64,000 bases of DNA from Stereum hirsutum FP-91666 SS1 (GCF_000264905.1 NW_006763153.1:439737-503736), one strand, 5' to 3'. Numbered from the stretch's first letter, positions 44,803 to 57,373 are shown. Notes: a model not told the origin generated them from the sequence alone. A program made the numbers and translations.

Positions 44803-46620
44803 TTGGCCTCCGGATCATTTGCAATCGCGAGCTGCTCGACCGTTCGCGGTCTGAACGGTCTGCTGGTACTAGCCACGTCTTATACCTCTTCATACTACCG
44901 CATCATTGTCCCATTCACACTTCATCGTATTCTCTCGAGGTCAAATCCCTATCGGATACGAAACAAAAGACAATTACCGCGACACGTTAATCAAACCGGG
45001 GCCCCGACGCCACATCACACACTCAACAGCCCCCAGCTATCAATCAGCAAGCCATCGGTCTCTTTCGAAGAATGGGAATCAAAAGCACGCCTCGGAGACC
45101 TAGAGGAATTGAGCGTGATGGGTGTCAAGGGCGTGTTCGCGATACCTTCGTTACCGTCCAAGGTCCGTCTCGCCACACCTCTCTCTCCGCTATGACCAAC
45201 AGGCGACGATGTGCAGTTTAATGTCGAAGCAGCCAATTCGAGGGTACTCGAGCTTCTCCCTCTCGTTGAACACAGAGTCCTGTCCTCTACAACATCCATC
45301 TCAACCTCTGCCTGCTTCACTGGCCTCACCATGCCCCCCTACGCCAACGTCCAACCCACCATGCCCATATAAACAGTACAAGAATCCTACGAGTGGCTTA
45401 CTATCGTCGAGTGCTCCGCTGCGCACAGCCAAGAGTCGCATTTGAGGAAATATTCGAAGGGTGGGAGCATTCGTCGGGGATTTGTGAGATGCTGGCGATA
45501 AGAATCGCGGAGATAAATGCTGAGGTTGAGGGGATGTTGCTTGAGTAGAGTAGTGTAGAGGAGGAGGGGAGGCGCTTTGAAGGAAACCTCTCAAAGTTGT
45601 TGGAGGTGAAGGTCAGTTCGCTTCTGCTTTGGCTTCACTTGTCTGCGGAGAGCTTATGTGCACGTATACTGGCGTAGGACCGGTTGGCGGAGCTACAGGA
45701 CGAGTATTTCTTGGGAACACGCAACGAGGATGTTGAGCCATTCGGGCGGGTCACCTGTCCTGCAGATGGACTTCCCGTACATGCTCGAACTCGTCGACCT
45801 TTGTATCGATTTTCTGAAGGCCCGCGTATGTCACTTCCAATCTCCGCTTCCTGTTACTCACATTCAACTAATTCTCTATGACCACCATGTATGATATCTC
45901 GCCACTTCTGCGAAGCAAAGATTGGCGTCCTCCACTTCCAACACTGTATGGCTCGCATAATGACGCTTCCCGGAACGTTATCCGTCGGGTCTTTTCTACG
46001 CTCCTTCGAGATCTTTCACGAGAGTTATCGCGGAGGGTAAGTTCTCTCTACCTTGAATCACTACTTCCATTATATCTGCGCCACACTAGTTTACTCAACG
46101 CCACACCAACTTTTTTCCCTCCCCTTTTTTCCTTACCCTTCCTCTTCCTCGCCATATGACCATATAACCTAATTCACAGGACATCCTTTCGATAGCAGAA
46201 CAACATCTCCCCCTCCGAACCCGTCCCACATCAACTAGCTCCGCTCGACTTGGAGCTTGTTGAGTGACGAGCGGCGTCGCATCCGGATCAATTAGCTGTA
46301 CTGTTGCACGTACGTCGCCCTCTTCCTTTTTCTCCGTTTTCTAAATATTCTGTACCACCCATATCCTACGTCGAGAGGTTGTTTTCGTTTTGTCTTCACG
46401 TTTGTTCGACACACCGTTCGTGATATGGACATCGCTCTCGCTCTCCTTCTCCTTTGGTACGCACATCGATGTTGATTTCACCTTCATTTGTGGCTGCTAT
46501 ACAGGAATTTCGCGCGACGTTGTTCACGGTGAGGGGATATTGTGGCAAGAAAGTCAGTTGGAGAGGTGAAGGGGTTGAGGGCAGGGCGAGGGAAGCTCGT
46601 CGAGGTGGTACGTCTTCGTT
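44803..46620 (+). pseudogene. COG3: COG3 (Golgi tether subunit) relic 1
   Basis: COG3/Sec34 is a subunit of the conserved oligomeric Golgi tethering complex. Recognisable pieces in order: KPSVSFEEWESKARLGDLEE and LPSKVR at a donor-like gtccgt (45045-45165), YEWLTIVECSAAHSQESHLR (45388-45450), DRLAELQDEYFLGTRNED (about 45675-45730), then after an intron CEAKI...HCMARIMTLPGTLSVGSF (about 45905-46000), and the CGKK/VEGRAREA segment near 46545-46610. The frame is broken by several stops and shifts. It lies in the same orientation as two more relics at 55.6 and 58.0 kb. Confidence 0.7.
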
Positions 46621-46879
46621 TCACCCATTCCGTTGTCACCCTTCGTTCTATCCTTCGCCCTTACCCATTCACACATATCATATGTCATACTCATCATACA
46701 TGAGATCCTTTCCCTTTGCCCTTCGTACTCCCCATTCTATTCCTCCATCACTTTCTCTTCTCTCTCCTCTCCAGCCCTATATCCCCACACCATTCCATCC
46801 CGACCCTCGGATCATCCCAATAAGCCAAAAACATCCTCACTCACAAATGACTGTGATGCGGCCGATACGTCCTGCCCTC

Positions 46880-47175
46880 CAACACTTCCTTGTCTAGGCG
46901 TCGAACTCTTCCAGTATTTCTCGGCGAGCCGAGTGTTTCTGCATCCAGTTCTGGCTCTTCCGTTTGTTCGGTCGTGTCGCAGGACGCGTGGTCCGTCTCC
47001 TTTGTCAACGCGGATGATGACCTCTCCGCAGGACCTGTCCCTCGGAGGCTCTACATCTCGGTTCAGCTCGGCTCTATTAGTCTTTTCGTAAGGCAAGGCC
47101 AGTATCTATATGTAAATCAGGGAAGACAGGATGCGGGGAAGCAGGAAGCCGAGGAGCAACGAGGGGAAGACGTGA
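46880..47175 (+). pseudogene. Duplicated fragment, partner of 13184-13656
   Basis: Shares gacctctccgcagg, ttattagtcttt and the gggaagacaggacgcgggg-like block with the minus strand near 13.2-13.4 kb, ending at the same gacgtgag word. It follows COG3 relic 1 directly. Parent gene not recognised. Confidence 0.45.
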
Positions 47176-47179
47176 GTTT

Positions 47180-47742
47180 AATAAGAGGATGCGTCGGATG
47201 TCATCGTGAAACGTTGCGCATAACATAGCGTTCGATCTGCATGTACAGTGAAAGTCACAGGGGTGTGCAGGTGATACGGTCGAATGTAGCGTAGGAGAAA
47301 ATCGGGAGAAATGGGGATATCTCGCATGAGGTTTGGAGCGTTCATATTCTGTGGGGGATGCAATTTGTGGCGCGTCTGCAGGAGGCGAAATTCGAAACAA
47401 AACGAAACGAAAAGCAGTGGGTGGGAGAACAGGTCGCTATATATAGAAAGGTGAATTTTTGTCCTGATATTATTTACGTAGGATGTGAGAGTGGCGGGAG
47501 GAAGGGGTGAGAAGGCAAATTAATTCCCATGCTTGGGCGTGCTAATCTGCGCTTCGAAGGGCTTCTACTCCAGCCACTTGCTGCCGACTGACTCTGCCTT
47601 ACTTTCTTCGCGAGCGACTTCGACGTTTGCCTTGTTGCTCTTGACCACCACCCTCGTCGTCTAACCCAATTTTCAGCATTCATCGTACACCTCGTCTTTG
47701 ATTCTGTTCAGATATCGTTCATCTATCAACGAGTCACTACAG
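47180..47742. other. Promoter side of the F-box gene
   Basis: Mixed sequence with a tatatataga word near 47438-47447. No coding sequence recognised. Confidence 0.35.
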
Positions 47743-50700
47743 ATGGTATCGACGCAAATAGCGGTCATAGCTCCCTTCGACCGCGTTCCTAACGAGATCA
47801 TCGAGCATGTCGCTTTCTTCACCGCAACCCTAGGCCGCCCTGGTCCCCCAGCCGACCTCATTTCTCTCCAGCTCGTCTCTCGCCGCTTCGCATCCACGCT
47901 TTCCACGTCCACGAACCCGCATTTCTATGTTCTCATCTTCAGGGCCAAATTCGATGCCGAGGCTTACTTCAGGAGGTTGGGGCCCGAGGCGAAGATCTCG
48001 GAGAACGTGGTGAGGGAGCTGAAGAGGAGATTCACGCTGTTGACGAGGTTTAGGGGGCTCCAGCATTGTTTCGTACAGGTGCAGCAGATGCAGACCACGA
48101 ACCCACCGATCCCGCGCCTCCCTGGGCATGGGGCTATTCCGACCCTTCGCCCAACCGCACCTGCCGAAGGGGATCAACCTACTCTTGCTGCGAGTGAAAG
48201 TGAGAGGGAGAATCAGAGCGAGAGGAAAGGGGACGGAGACGAAGACGAGGATGGAGCGAAGGTGACTTTGAAGACGAAGGAGATGCTTTGGATGGCCTAT
48301 CTCATGATGCTCGAGAACGACGGGCTGAACGAGCGAACACTCAGGAAGTATGGTAGGCTCGATTCATGGCTTCGTAACTTTTGGTTCGATCCCGAAGGGG
48401 CGAGCTTCGCTACGTATGCTCTCGGGGATAATCTCTGGCCGCCGGACTCGGAGTTTTCGACGCTAGCAATGTGGTTGTTCTGGCTCCTACTCAAGCCGGG
48501 TATGTTTTGTCTCTTTCTATAATTTTGTTTTGCGATGTTGACCTGGGCAATATCGTAGAGGAGTATCTTGTCCTCGATGAACAGACCTTCCGCTCCATCG
48601 TCAGCATCCTCAAGCTTATTGCGCTGGGTGCACACAAGGTGAGCATCTCCTGTCCTCGAGAGCGTTTTTCCTTTTCTCTTCCCTCTGTGCTTTTCTCTCT
48701 CTTGGCTTCTCCTTGCTTCATGCCCTATCACACTCTATATTTCATGCTATCGTGCGTAAATTTCTGTGCAAAACGGTCGAAATGAAACACGTTCTTGCGT
48801 TCTGCATTTTGCCTTTCTCCGCATTCATTTTATGGCCATTATTCCTTTCCTAACCAGGCGCAGATCATCGCGTTCGCGGTCTCCGTAACTGTGTGCGAGC
48901 AGGCGGTGTGGGGCAAAGCGCGAGTCCCGATGAACTCGCGGTGTCGTCATCCATCGTCGTCGCTTTGAATCGATTTTATTTCATCTCATCCTTCGAAGGC
49001 ACGTCTCTGCGTGTTCCTCGAGATCGCTGGCGTTGCGAGCACGAGCACGACGGGCGTGATTACTTTGGAGGTTAATTTTTGCTTCGCTGTTTCGTTGTTG
49101 GATGTCGGCGTCTTCCGAGCATGATCGCCGTGCATCGCGGCTTCCCTGTTCGTCGTGCATGCGCGCATCGCGATGACGATGGTCGCGAGACTCGTGGAAG
49201 TTCCATCTCGTCTCCACTACGCGGCGTCTCCCGCGCCCGTCGTTCGCTTGATCGCCGCGTCACCCAAACATCTGGAGAATTACCGTAACGTTAAATCAAC
49301 ATTAGGAGCACCATTCATTATCGGCTGTCAATATTGATGTCAACGTTGCTAAGCCGTGTCTTGAGCTTACGTGCTCTCTTTTATGGGAATATGCAAGTAA
49401 TGCCGCCGGTAATAATAACGGCAGTACTTACTCACATAGGCCCCTTCACGCCTCCTCTCTTTCATTTTTCTTCACTACACACTCCTCGAGAGTGGATTGA
49501 CGGAGATGAAAACCCAAAGGTTCTCATTTTGTCCTCGGGCGATTGCGAGCCCCGACTTGCGTTCTCGTATCGCGCGGCGAGATCTCTCGTCGTAAAGCGT
49601 GATTCGGTGGCATTCGATACCTTCGGGTGTCTTGTCAAAGATTGCGATGATTCGGGTTGCGTGTTCGTGGTTGTCGAGTGAGGTCATTCGCCATGCGAGG
49701 TGTGCGTGGATTAGGCGGTTTCGCGGGTTTGTGGGTTCGTTTAACTGCGTATCGATAGCGTTGATTCGATACACGACGGAGAGTGTGTAGAGCGAATTGG
49801 AGTTCGTGAGTGTCGGTCACGTTTTTGTGCGCTGTTTGGAGCGATTAAAGTTGACGTGACGGCGTGCACCTATATACATTTGACCCACGATCTCGGGATA
49901 TGTACCTCCTGTGCATTTTTGAGGGTTTGGGGCTTTCTGTGGTGGATGTGTTTTGTGGATGTTCATTCAGCTCTTTGAGGAGCTCGGAGTATGAGATGAC
50001 AACGCGGGAGGTGGTGATTCACGCGCGGGTTCCGTCAGATAGGTTTTCTGAATGATCGAACGGAACGAGCGATTGTTCCTTGGGCGAAACTATCTCGCAC
50101 GCCCATCTCTCCTCCATAATGTGGCATTGCCTCGATTTTATTTCTCACGTGTCAATATCCTCTACCATTCCATATTATATCTCATACATCTTTCTGTGAC
50201 CTCCCAAAATCGCCTGAAATCGCTCGCTAACCCACTCCACAGTACCCAGTAACCCAGCCCGAATGGATCGAATTCCTCCCCCCATCCCCCTTGCGCAACA
50301 CCACCCCGACATCCTACGCCTCCTACCCCCTCCTCGTCGCCCCGCCTCTTGCCGCGCCCGCGATCCTGAGCTATCTCAGTCTGGCGCCGAAGAGCGTGAA
50401 CAAGGCGGACACGTTCAAGAATAGCCCGTTGGCGCCGAGTGGGATATGGCAGATGTTGAGGGAGGAGGCGGAGGCGTTGAGTGCAGAGGAGGAGGATGCA
50501 GAGGTTGAAGGTGGTGATGCAGAGAGGGAGGGAGAGCGTGCGGAAAATGTTACGGTGGATAAGGGAAAGGGGAAGGAACGTGAGGGGGCACCCGTACAAG
50601 CCGCCGAAGGTCAAGACTCGACCGCCACCGCCACCACCATCACTACCGAAAGAGTCAAGCCGGCCCAGGAGTCGAGGGAGCTCGACTTCCACCACGTCAA

Positions 50701-51831
50701 GCTCAGTTTCGAGTGGGAATCAGAATGGAAACGGGCTCTGAGCCTCGCGAAGCGGGGGCCTCAGCTTGGTTCGGGCATCGGGATGGGCCCATTCGGAGGA
50801 GTTGGGCCTGGGGGTCCCGCTGGTGGATTTGGACTGGGCGGGATGGGGCCTGGAGGAGGGTCTGCTACGGGAGGACCGGCGGGTGGGATGGGTGGGCTGG
50901 GTGGAGGTGGATTGGGAGTGGGAGCAGGAGCAGGAGCGAATTCGGGGGCGCAGGAGAGAGAGACAGTGAGGCCTACGGAGGCGTTCAAATTGGGAAACTT
51001 GGACGGAGTTTGGGAGGGACTTTTCACCGTGCGTCTTCTCGTTGTTTTATTTTCCTCGTCTTAAAAAAGAAGAAGCCGATTTGGGGATTCCTTTGTTAGT
51101 ACACGGAGTTCACAGCGTACGCCGCCCTCCTCTCCGGCGCCCCTCCACCCACACTTCACCGTACGCTCGTCGCCCGCCACCAACAAACCTGGAAACTTCG
51201 CGAATATCATCTTCTCGGTCCCGAAGAACCGAACGAGCCCCAGAGCGGCAACACCAACTCCAACACCAACAACACGGCGCAGAACGTCCCTGACCGGTAC
51301 CGCCCGCTGTCGATGGGAGACCCGCTGAGGGCGTACCTGCCCACGGGAGTGGATATCAGCGTCGTAGGTGGTGGGCAGGAGAGGTTGGAGGTGAGGGAGC
51401 CAGGGAGGAGGGGTATGTTGGTGTATCAGAGGTGTCCGGGTTTGCTCTCTGTGCCCACGACGGACCCTCCAAATCCCTTGACATCCAACGCGTCGCCTCC
51501 ACCCACTACCGCGCAAGACGAGATCGAGCCGGTCGCGCAAACCGCCTATCAGCGCCGCGTGCGCGACGTACTCATCAAAGGCGAAGGCCACTCCGCCTGG
51601 GGCCAGTTCAAGCTCGTCGGCCGTGTGCGGCCGTACGACGGGTTCGTGAGCCTGAGCAAGGAGTATCTGGACGGGGACCGGGGGAAGTGGTTGTACCGTG
51701 GGTTTTTGGTGGGCGATAAGTATGGGAGTTTTACGGGGAGGTGGAGGGATACGTTGAGCCCGGCGGCGGTGCCGGGGTATGAGGGGTGTTTCTTTATGGG
51801 GAGGAGGAGGGGGGGAGGGATGGATGTGTGA
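47743..51831 (+). CDS. F-box protein with C-terminal barrel domain
   Basis: Predicted substrate adaptor of an SCF ubiquitin ligase. Start ATG 47743. Exons 47743-48499, 48559-48638, 50243-51028 and 51100-51831 join in phase (LLLKP|EEYLVLDEQTF; IALGAHK|YPVTQPEWIEFLP; GLFT|YTEFTAYAALL). The F-box spans about residues 10-60 (FDRVPNEIIEHV ... LISLQLVSRRFASTL, NPHFYVLIFRAKFD). A Glu-rich linker follows, then a Gly-rich loop (GMGPFGGVGPGGPAGG, about 50785-50930) unusual for the family. The C-terminal domain shows KLREYHLL, DPLRAYLPTGVDI, GQFKLVGRVRPYDGFVSLS, GKWLYRGFLVG and FTGRWRDTLSP. No stops or shifts. The intron 48639-50242 is 1,604 nt, against 59 and 71 nt for the others, suggesting an insertion in it. 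The fragment at 14.2-16.0 kb is a distant relative. Confidence 0.85.
48639..50242 (+). other. Oversized intron (1.6 kb) of the F-box gene
   Basis: Bounded by gtgagc and ctccacag. Exons on both sides are contiguous in the protein family, so all 1.6 kb should be removed. Its content is codon-like in places (about 48858-49290, with cgatcgcgatgacgatgg-type sequence) but no domain was recognised, and no terminal inverted repeats were found by eye. Confidence 0.6.
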
Positions 51832-52494
51832 GAGCGCGGAGTGTTGTGATTTCTTGAGTTCGTTCTTTGGACAGCCTGATTTTTTTTCTTGATTGTTTCC
51901 TTCTCGGGTTCGAAGGTCTCGTCTCTTGATGTGGTATGCTGTCCCTCTACATTTCTTTAATCTCCCACACCATGCTTCGGATTCCTTTCTTGATTACACC
52001 CTCCCTCTTTTCGGGAGCTGCTACTGACTTCTCTGCCTATTTTTGTGTCTCCCTCGTCGTTACTCGCTCTCCGTCGCTGCTCTTTTCTTGCTTTTGTGTC
52101 ACATTATCTATTCCATCTTTTCTCGCCCTCTTTCCCTCTACCTCTCGGCTCCTCGCAAACTCGAACCCATCTTTTAGGATCTCTGTTCTATAGTCCATGC
52201 TTCTCGATGTGCATTTTCTTTCGTGCCAATGCGCCCTCGTCCTCCTGTCTTCGAGAGTCGTACGTTGGCTCACAATTTCTTGGTGTACGCACTAGGTAGT
52301 GTATGAGTATTGTCGACTCTAGTCGCGCCGTGGATGTTGATGCCAATTATTTTCTTTGTGTCCCATTCCTGTCGAGCATGACGGTTTGAGAGGTATTTTT
52401 GTACCAGCTTGAGCGTGTTCCCTCGACCGACTGAACATTCGAGTCTGTTAACTTACCAACATTCACTGAGAATAGGGGCGTGAGTCGGTCGGAC
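51832..52494. other. 3' flank of the F-box gene
   Basis: T/C-rich sequence, no gene recognised. Confidence 0.4.
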
Positions 52495-52771
52495 TACTGT
52501 ACCTCCCAGAAGTTAGACGACCGCTTACGTAACGTGGGAACTCCCGTGAGGAGGCGACGGACCCTTGGGACAGCGGGACACAGGCGACGGCCAGTCACCT
52601 TGCCTCCGAGGGAGAGTGACCCGGCCCTGTACAAATGGTCAGTACTTCGAACCTTTCTCGATTTCACGTCCATCTGCAGTGGTACTTGCAGTTCTGTATC
52701 TAAACACTAATTAAAACAATTTTATATTATTTGTTGAAGAAAATACGAGAAAATACGAATATATTACCCTA

Positions 52772-55228
52772 TGGTGCACTCCACTTAGTCACCACCAAAA
52801 AAAAACAGTGGCCAAATCGGCCGGAGGCCGAAAAAAAATGAGGAACAATAATATATATATTGATTTCGGCCTTTATTTACATCTGCGGGGCCACAACGCG
52901 AGTAACCCCTTCGAGAAATGAACGGAAATTGACGACCGTCGCCAACGGCGCAAAGAGCAAACGACAACGCCACCGAAATACCACTCGTACCACCCATGGC
53001 TAAACGGCCTAAACATCTCCTTGAGGCTGCAGCTCGAGCTCGAGCTGCAAGACAAGAAAACCGGAAGCGACCAGAAGACATACCTGGTACCTTAAGCTTG
53101 GAATGATCTGACCATGATCGATCCAATTGCCCGACAGATCACAGAACGCATAATTCCCGCCATCGAGTCTGAGATCGGTCCCGGCTGCCAGGCGTTGATC
53201 ATGGTCGACAACTCGCAAGGACATTCAGCGTATTCCGAAGACGCCTTACTCGTTACTCGGATGAATGTCAATCCGGGTGGCAAACAGGCCTTGCTTCGAG
53301 ATGGCTGGTTTGTCGATGCAGCCGGTAATCGCCACCCACAGCAGATGTCGTTCCCTTCCGATCATCCCACGAATGCGAACCAAGCGAAAGGACTCAAACA
53401 GGTTCTTCATGAGCGAGGCCTTTGGACAACGAACATGCGTGGGAGGTGCAAGAAGTGCGAACACGACACCGTCAACTGTTGTGGCAAGCGCGTACTCGAA
53501 CTTCAACCGGATTTCAAGGCTCAGAAATCCCTGGTGCAAGAAGTCATCGAGGCCGCGGGACACCTTTGCATTTTCCTTCCCAAATATCATTGCGAGCTCA
53601 ACTTCATTGAATACTTTTGGGGCGCGGTCAAGCGCCATCTTCGAGAGAATTCCGATTACACTTTCGACACACTCAAGACGAACATGCCGGCTGCACTTGC
53701 GTCTGTGCAGTTGACGACAATCCGGCGATGGGAGCACCGGATGCAAAGGTGGATGGATGCTTACAGGGCAGGTATGGAGACTCAGAAAGCAAACTTACAT
53801 GTCCGTAACTACAGTTCTCGCAAGTACACGTCCCACAGACGCATTCCGGAGGGTGTGGCGCGCCACTATGACATCACGGATTTCCGCCGAGGCTTGTAAT
53901 CAATTGCACCGATTAAATGGCGGCGCAAGGTGGCGGTGGGTTAACTGCAGTTATATCGCCCTTGAAAATACTTATTTGGGCTGAAACAGGTTTTTAAAGG
54001 TTAGAAAGCTACGGAATGTTAGATTGGCTTGGGATCGGCCCCATTCCTAGACCCGCCGAGTTCGGCCGGAATCGATGCGTCACCAAAGAAGGCGCAGTTT
54101 GGGACTCAGCGTGGGACTTGCCAGCGCACTCATGATTTTCTTGCGCGGGCTGATTCCCTTTCGAGTTGGACCACCATTATCCCCTCATCCCTTCTTCCCC
54201 CAAGTCCGAAGCCTTCGCTGGTCACTTCATCTTCGGCCCCAGCGTTTACTCTACGATGGCCAAGGCCTTTTCTTTCACATGGTGCTATACGGCTCGGACG
54301 CTCTTGGCAGATTTGCGTGGCGAGCGCGTGTTGACGTGAAGGTGGCAGGTCGGGTGCGTTGTTGCGTTCCCTTCGTTTCGTTCTTGTTTGTTTTCCTGTT
54401 CGCCCTCGCTTTCGTCCTTTCCCACATCCCCTCTGCACAAGACGACGCAGACACTGTGCGTCGTCTTAGGACTAGGGGATGGCATTATCAATGTACGGCG
54501 TGAATGTCGTACGCGACGCGCTGTCGTGTGCGGGCAACTACTTACGTTCGTACCTGATCTTGAGCACCTCTACGCACACTCGCATATCCTGTCCGACAAT
54601 ACCAGTGAAATGCTTTCTGTTTCTTACTTTCTTTGGTCTCGTCTTGCTGCTGTTGCCCGATCTGTATAACACCTCGCCTGTAATTGCTACCTCATCCTTT
54701 GTATACTTATGTATGTATGTACATAGTGCTACCCAACACACAATGCCATAATCTGCGAACTATTTATTGCTCGATCACGCTGTTAAAATGACCACGAAAC
54801 TACAACCTGGGCTGAAGAGATGTGACCGTTGACAGATTTTGAGGGCCTATAGTAACTTGGGCTCCTTCGCTATAGTCCTTGCAATATGTGAATGAGCACA
54901 ATAACCCATTTCACTTGTTGTAGAAGTATTTCAGTGATTGCACCAAATATATGACCTTGCGAACGAAATATATGAGTTTGCAAGACTCGGCAGATTTCCG
55001 TGATGGACCAGTAATATGTATATTTTTATGCTTATGTAATCTCCCGGCCAAAACTGCGTACCCCGAAATTTATTCCTCCCTCATTTTTCAAGTTATCGAA
55101 ATTTTGTCTTGGGGTTCGATTGCTATTGTCAAAAGGAGTCTTTTTGCAAGACGGATAAGAAAATGGTGGAAAATTGAATATCTTTATTGCATTGTTCGAT
55201 TTTGGTGGTGACTAAGTGGAGTGCACCA
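52772..55228 (+). mobile_element. Nested TA-flanked DNA transposon with DDE transposase remnant (2,457 bp)
   Basis: A perfect terminal inverted repeat of about 29 bp begins tggtgcactccacttagtca at the left, with its complement at the right end, flanked by TA (52770-52771, 55229-55230). It encodes the two transposase pieces at 52996-53106 and 53114-53899. About 1.3 kb to the right of the transposase is noncoding. Confidence 0.85.
52996..53899 (+). pseudogene. DDE transposase (Tc1/mariner-related fungal family), internally deleted
   Basis: The first piece, 52996-53106, encodes MAKRPKHLLEAAARARAARQ and ends at TGA; this basic helical start is typical of the family's N-terminus. The second piece, 53114-53899 in another frame, carries the catalytic part: ALIMVDNSQGHSAYSEDALL (DDE_3-type second Asp), PGGKQALLRDGW, FPSDHP, GLWTTN, a CKKCEHDTVNCC cysteine cluster, ELQPDFKAQKSLVQEVIEAA, IFLPKYHCELNFIEYFWGAV (third acidic residue in NFIEYFW) and SHRRIPEGVARHYD. 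Several hundred residues expected between the pieces, including the first catalytic Asp, are absent, so the element cannot mobilise itself. The remaining sequence is well preserved. Confidence 0.8.
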
Positions 55229-55559
55229 TAGGCGACAAGAACCTCGGGACACCGGGACAAGCGCCCAAATAGGCGACGCGACAGGCCCCTCGGGACACCG
55301 GACGTCGCCTAACGTCTGGGAGGTACAGTATTACCCCGGGTCGATAAGATTAGCGCTTTCTCGGTGATCGCTTTTTTCTCGCTCCCTGAGTTGTCTTTCC
55401 GCTCGCTCTCGTCCACGCTCTCCTTCTCCTTCTCTACATACCGGCAGCTCCAAAGATATACCTGGTAGCTTCCTTCTAAAGAAACTGAACAGTTTTCTCA
55501 TTGTTACTACTTCGTCCTGTATTGGCCTTCGCGACCACAGGAATCCCCTTCAACTCCTT

Positions 55560-57373
55560 CGAGCTCAACTGTCAACTGCTTCAACGCCCCGCTGCTGCTA
55601 GCCGCAAGTTATACCTCTTCATACCACAGCGCCGACGTCACGTTCTTACTTCATCGTGATATTTTGAGGGACAATCCAACATGGACACAAAACTGGACCG
55701 AATGCTACCGAATGACGACGACGCGTTCTTCGAACCAGCGAGGCCACCAATTCGAGAGTTTCTCTGTGCCTTAGCACTTGAACGTTTGAACCACCACCCC
55801 GTTCCTCGACACCTCCCCTACAGTATCCGTCTCAGCCTCCGCCCGCTTTTCCGACCTCACCTCCACCACCGCCACCACCTCGCACCCATAGGAGAACCTC
55901 CATCAAAACCCCTCTATCCGAAGCCCGCAACAGTCTTGTGACTCGTTCACCCTCATCGAGTGCTCCGTCGCCCGCAGCCAAGGGTTGCTTGTGGAGAAAT
56001 ATTTGAAGGTGACGAGGATCGATTGATGTTGGTGGCGAAGATCGACGAGATAGATGCGGAGGTCTAGAGGATGTCACTTGGGTGTATGAATGTAGAGGAG
56101 GGAGGGAGACGGTTTTAGGAGGCGTTTCAGAGGTTTTTGGAGGAGAGATTCAGCTCGTGTGTGGAGAGCTTATGTTGACGTTTGCAGGCGTACGACCGGC
56201 TGGCGGAACCACAGGCTGTGAATTTGCATAGGCTGTATCATTTTCAAGGATTGGAATATGCGACGAGTACGTTGAACCATCTGGACGACTCGCTTGTACT
56301 TCGGACAGACTCCCCGTGCATGTTCGAACACGGCGACGTTTGCATCGAATTTCTCAAAGCACAGGTATACCACTCCACATCTTTTCTTCCTGATCTCCAC
56401 GGATAACTAACCCTCTATTGCTGATATGTGTGATCCAGAGCCATTCTCGCGAAGCAGATCTCTACCTCGGCGTTCAACAATGTATGGCCCGCGCAACAAC
56501 GCTCATCAAAATTCTATTCGTCACGTCTTTTGATATGCTCATGCAAGATATCCGACGGAGCTCATAAAGAAAAGGTACGTTCTCTCTACTTACGACCACC
56601 ACGTCCATCGTACCTACGCCACACTAGTTTACGTCACGTCACGCCATCTTCTCCCTCTCCTGCTCCTTTTGTCCCTCTCGTCCTCTTCCTCATCATGTTG
56701 TTCCGACTCACTGACTGCCAACCTAGGCGAATACGGCATCCCTTTGACAGCCCAGAAACCGTCATCTACACCCACTTCCAGCCTCTTCCAGCCCGTCCGC
56801 ATCGACTGGCTCCGGTCCTCTCGAAGCTCGGGGCGGTCGGCGTCGCAGCACGATCAGTTTGCTCTTTCGTTCCAGTACGTTTCCTCTGTCCTCCACCTCC
56901 AGACTCTTGGCCCTTTGTTTTCTTCGCTTCGATAGTGTCGTCCTCCTTGGCGTTTTTTTTCGTTGCAATCTCATCGCTTGGCCTATTGCACAATGCTCAA
57001 ACGTGGGCGCCACACTATTCCTCGGCCCGGTTCGTATGTAACTAGTGTGATATAATTGCTGACACGAATTCATGGTTTTCTTATATAGGAGGGATCTATG
57101 GGGTGGTTTACGGCAACGCATGGGATCGTGTAGGGAAGGTTCGTCGAGGTATTGGGAGGGTTGGGAGTGGGGAGGAGGAGCCCGTCGAGGTGGTACGTCC
57201 GACTCTTTGGATTTGCATTCATCGTCGTCGTCATCAACACCATCGCGATAGGACCTATCCTTCAATCAATGGCCACAGACGAGTGCGGGTGTAGCTTTCT
57301 GAAGCAGCTCTGCACGGCCGGGCGGGAACACTATCAGTGCTGTGTCGATTCTGGGGAGTATGAGCTTTAGTGC
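55560..57373 (+). pseudogene. COG3: COG3 relic 2
   Basis: Same order of blocks as relic 1. An upstream segment, ctagccgcaagttatacctc, resembles the 44.87-kb region. Coding pieces: IFEGDEDRLMLVAKIDEIDA (about 56000-56060), AYDRLAEPQAVNLHRLYHF then EYATSTLNHLDDSLVLRTDS and DVCIEFLKAQ at a donor (56190-56365), SHSREADLYLGVQQCMARAT then LIKILFVTSFDMLMQDIRRS (about 56441-56565), and, after introns, ECGCSFLKQLCTAGREHYQC (57280-57345). TAG, TGA and TAA stops lie within it. These match the COG3 blocks for the YL..QCM.RAMTLIK and CSYLKQLC regions. Confidence 0.75.

Larger units (their letters stand above)
52497..55328. mobile_element. Outer TA-flanked MITE (about 373 bp) split by a nested element
   Basis: Ends ctgtacctcccagaag and, inward from the right, ctgtacctcccagacg, matching at about 23 of 26 positions, flanked by TA at 52495-52496 and 55329-55330. 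Its own sequence is 52497-52769 plus 55231-55328, with gcgac and cgggacac words in both halves. The middle is occupied by a second element. Confidence 0.75.

Noticed and set aside
48858..48970. Extra F-box gene exon (AQIIAFAVSVTVCEQ)
   Set aside because: The exons on both sides join in phase and match the family without it, so this is more likely intron content.
50761..51027. Proline-rich minus-strand frame
   Set aside because: Shadow of the Gly-rich loop of the F-box gene on the opposite strand.
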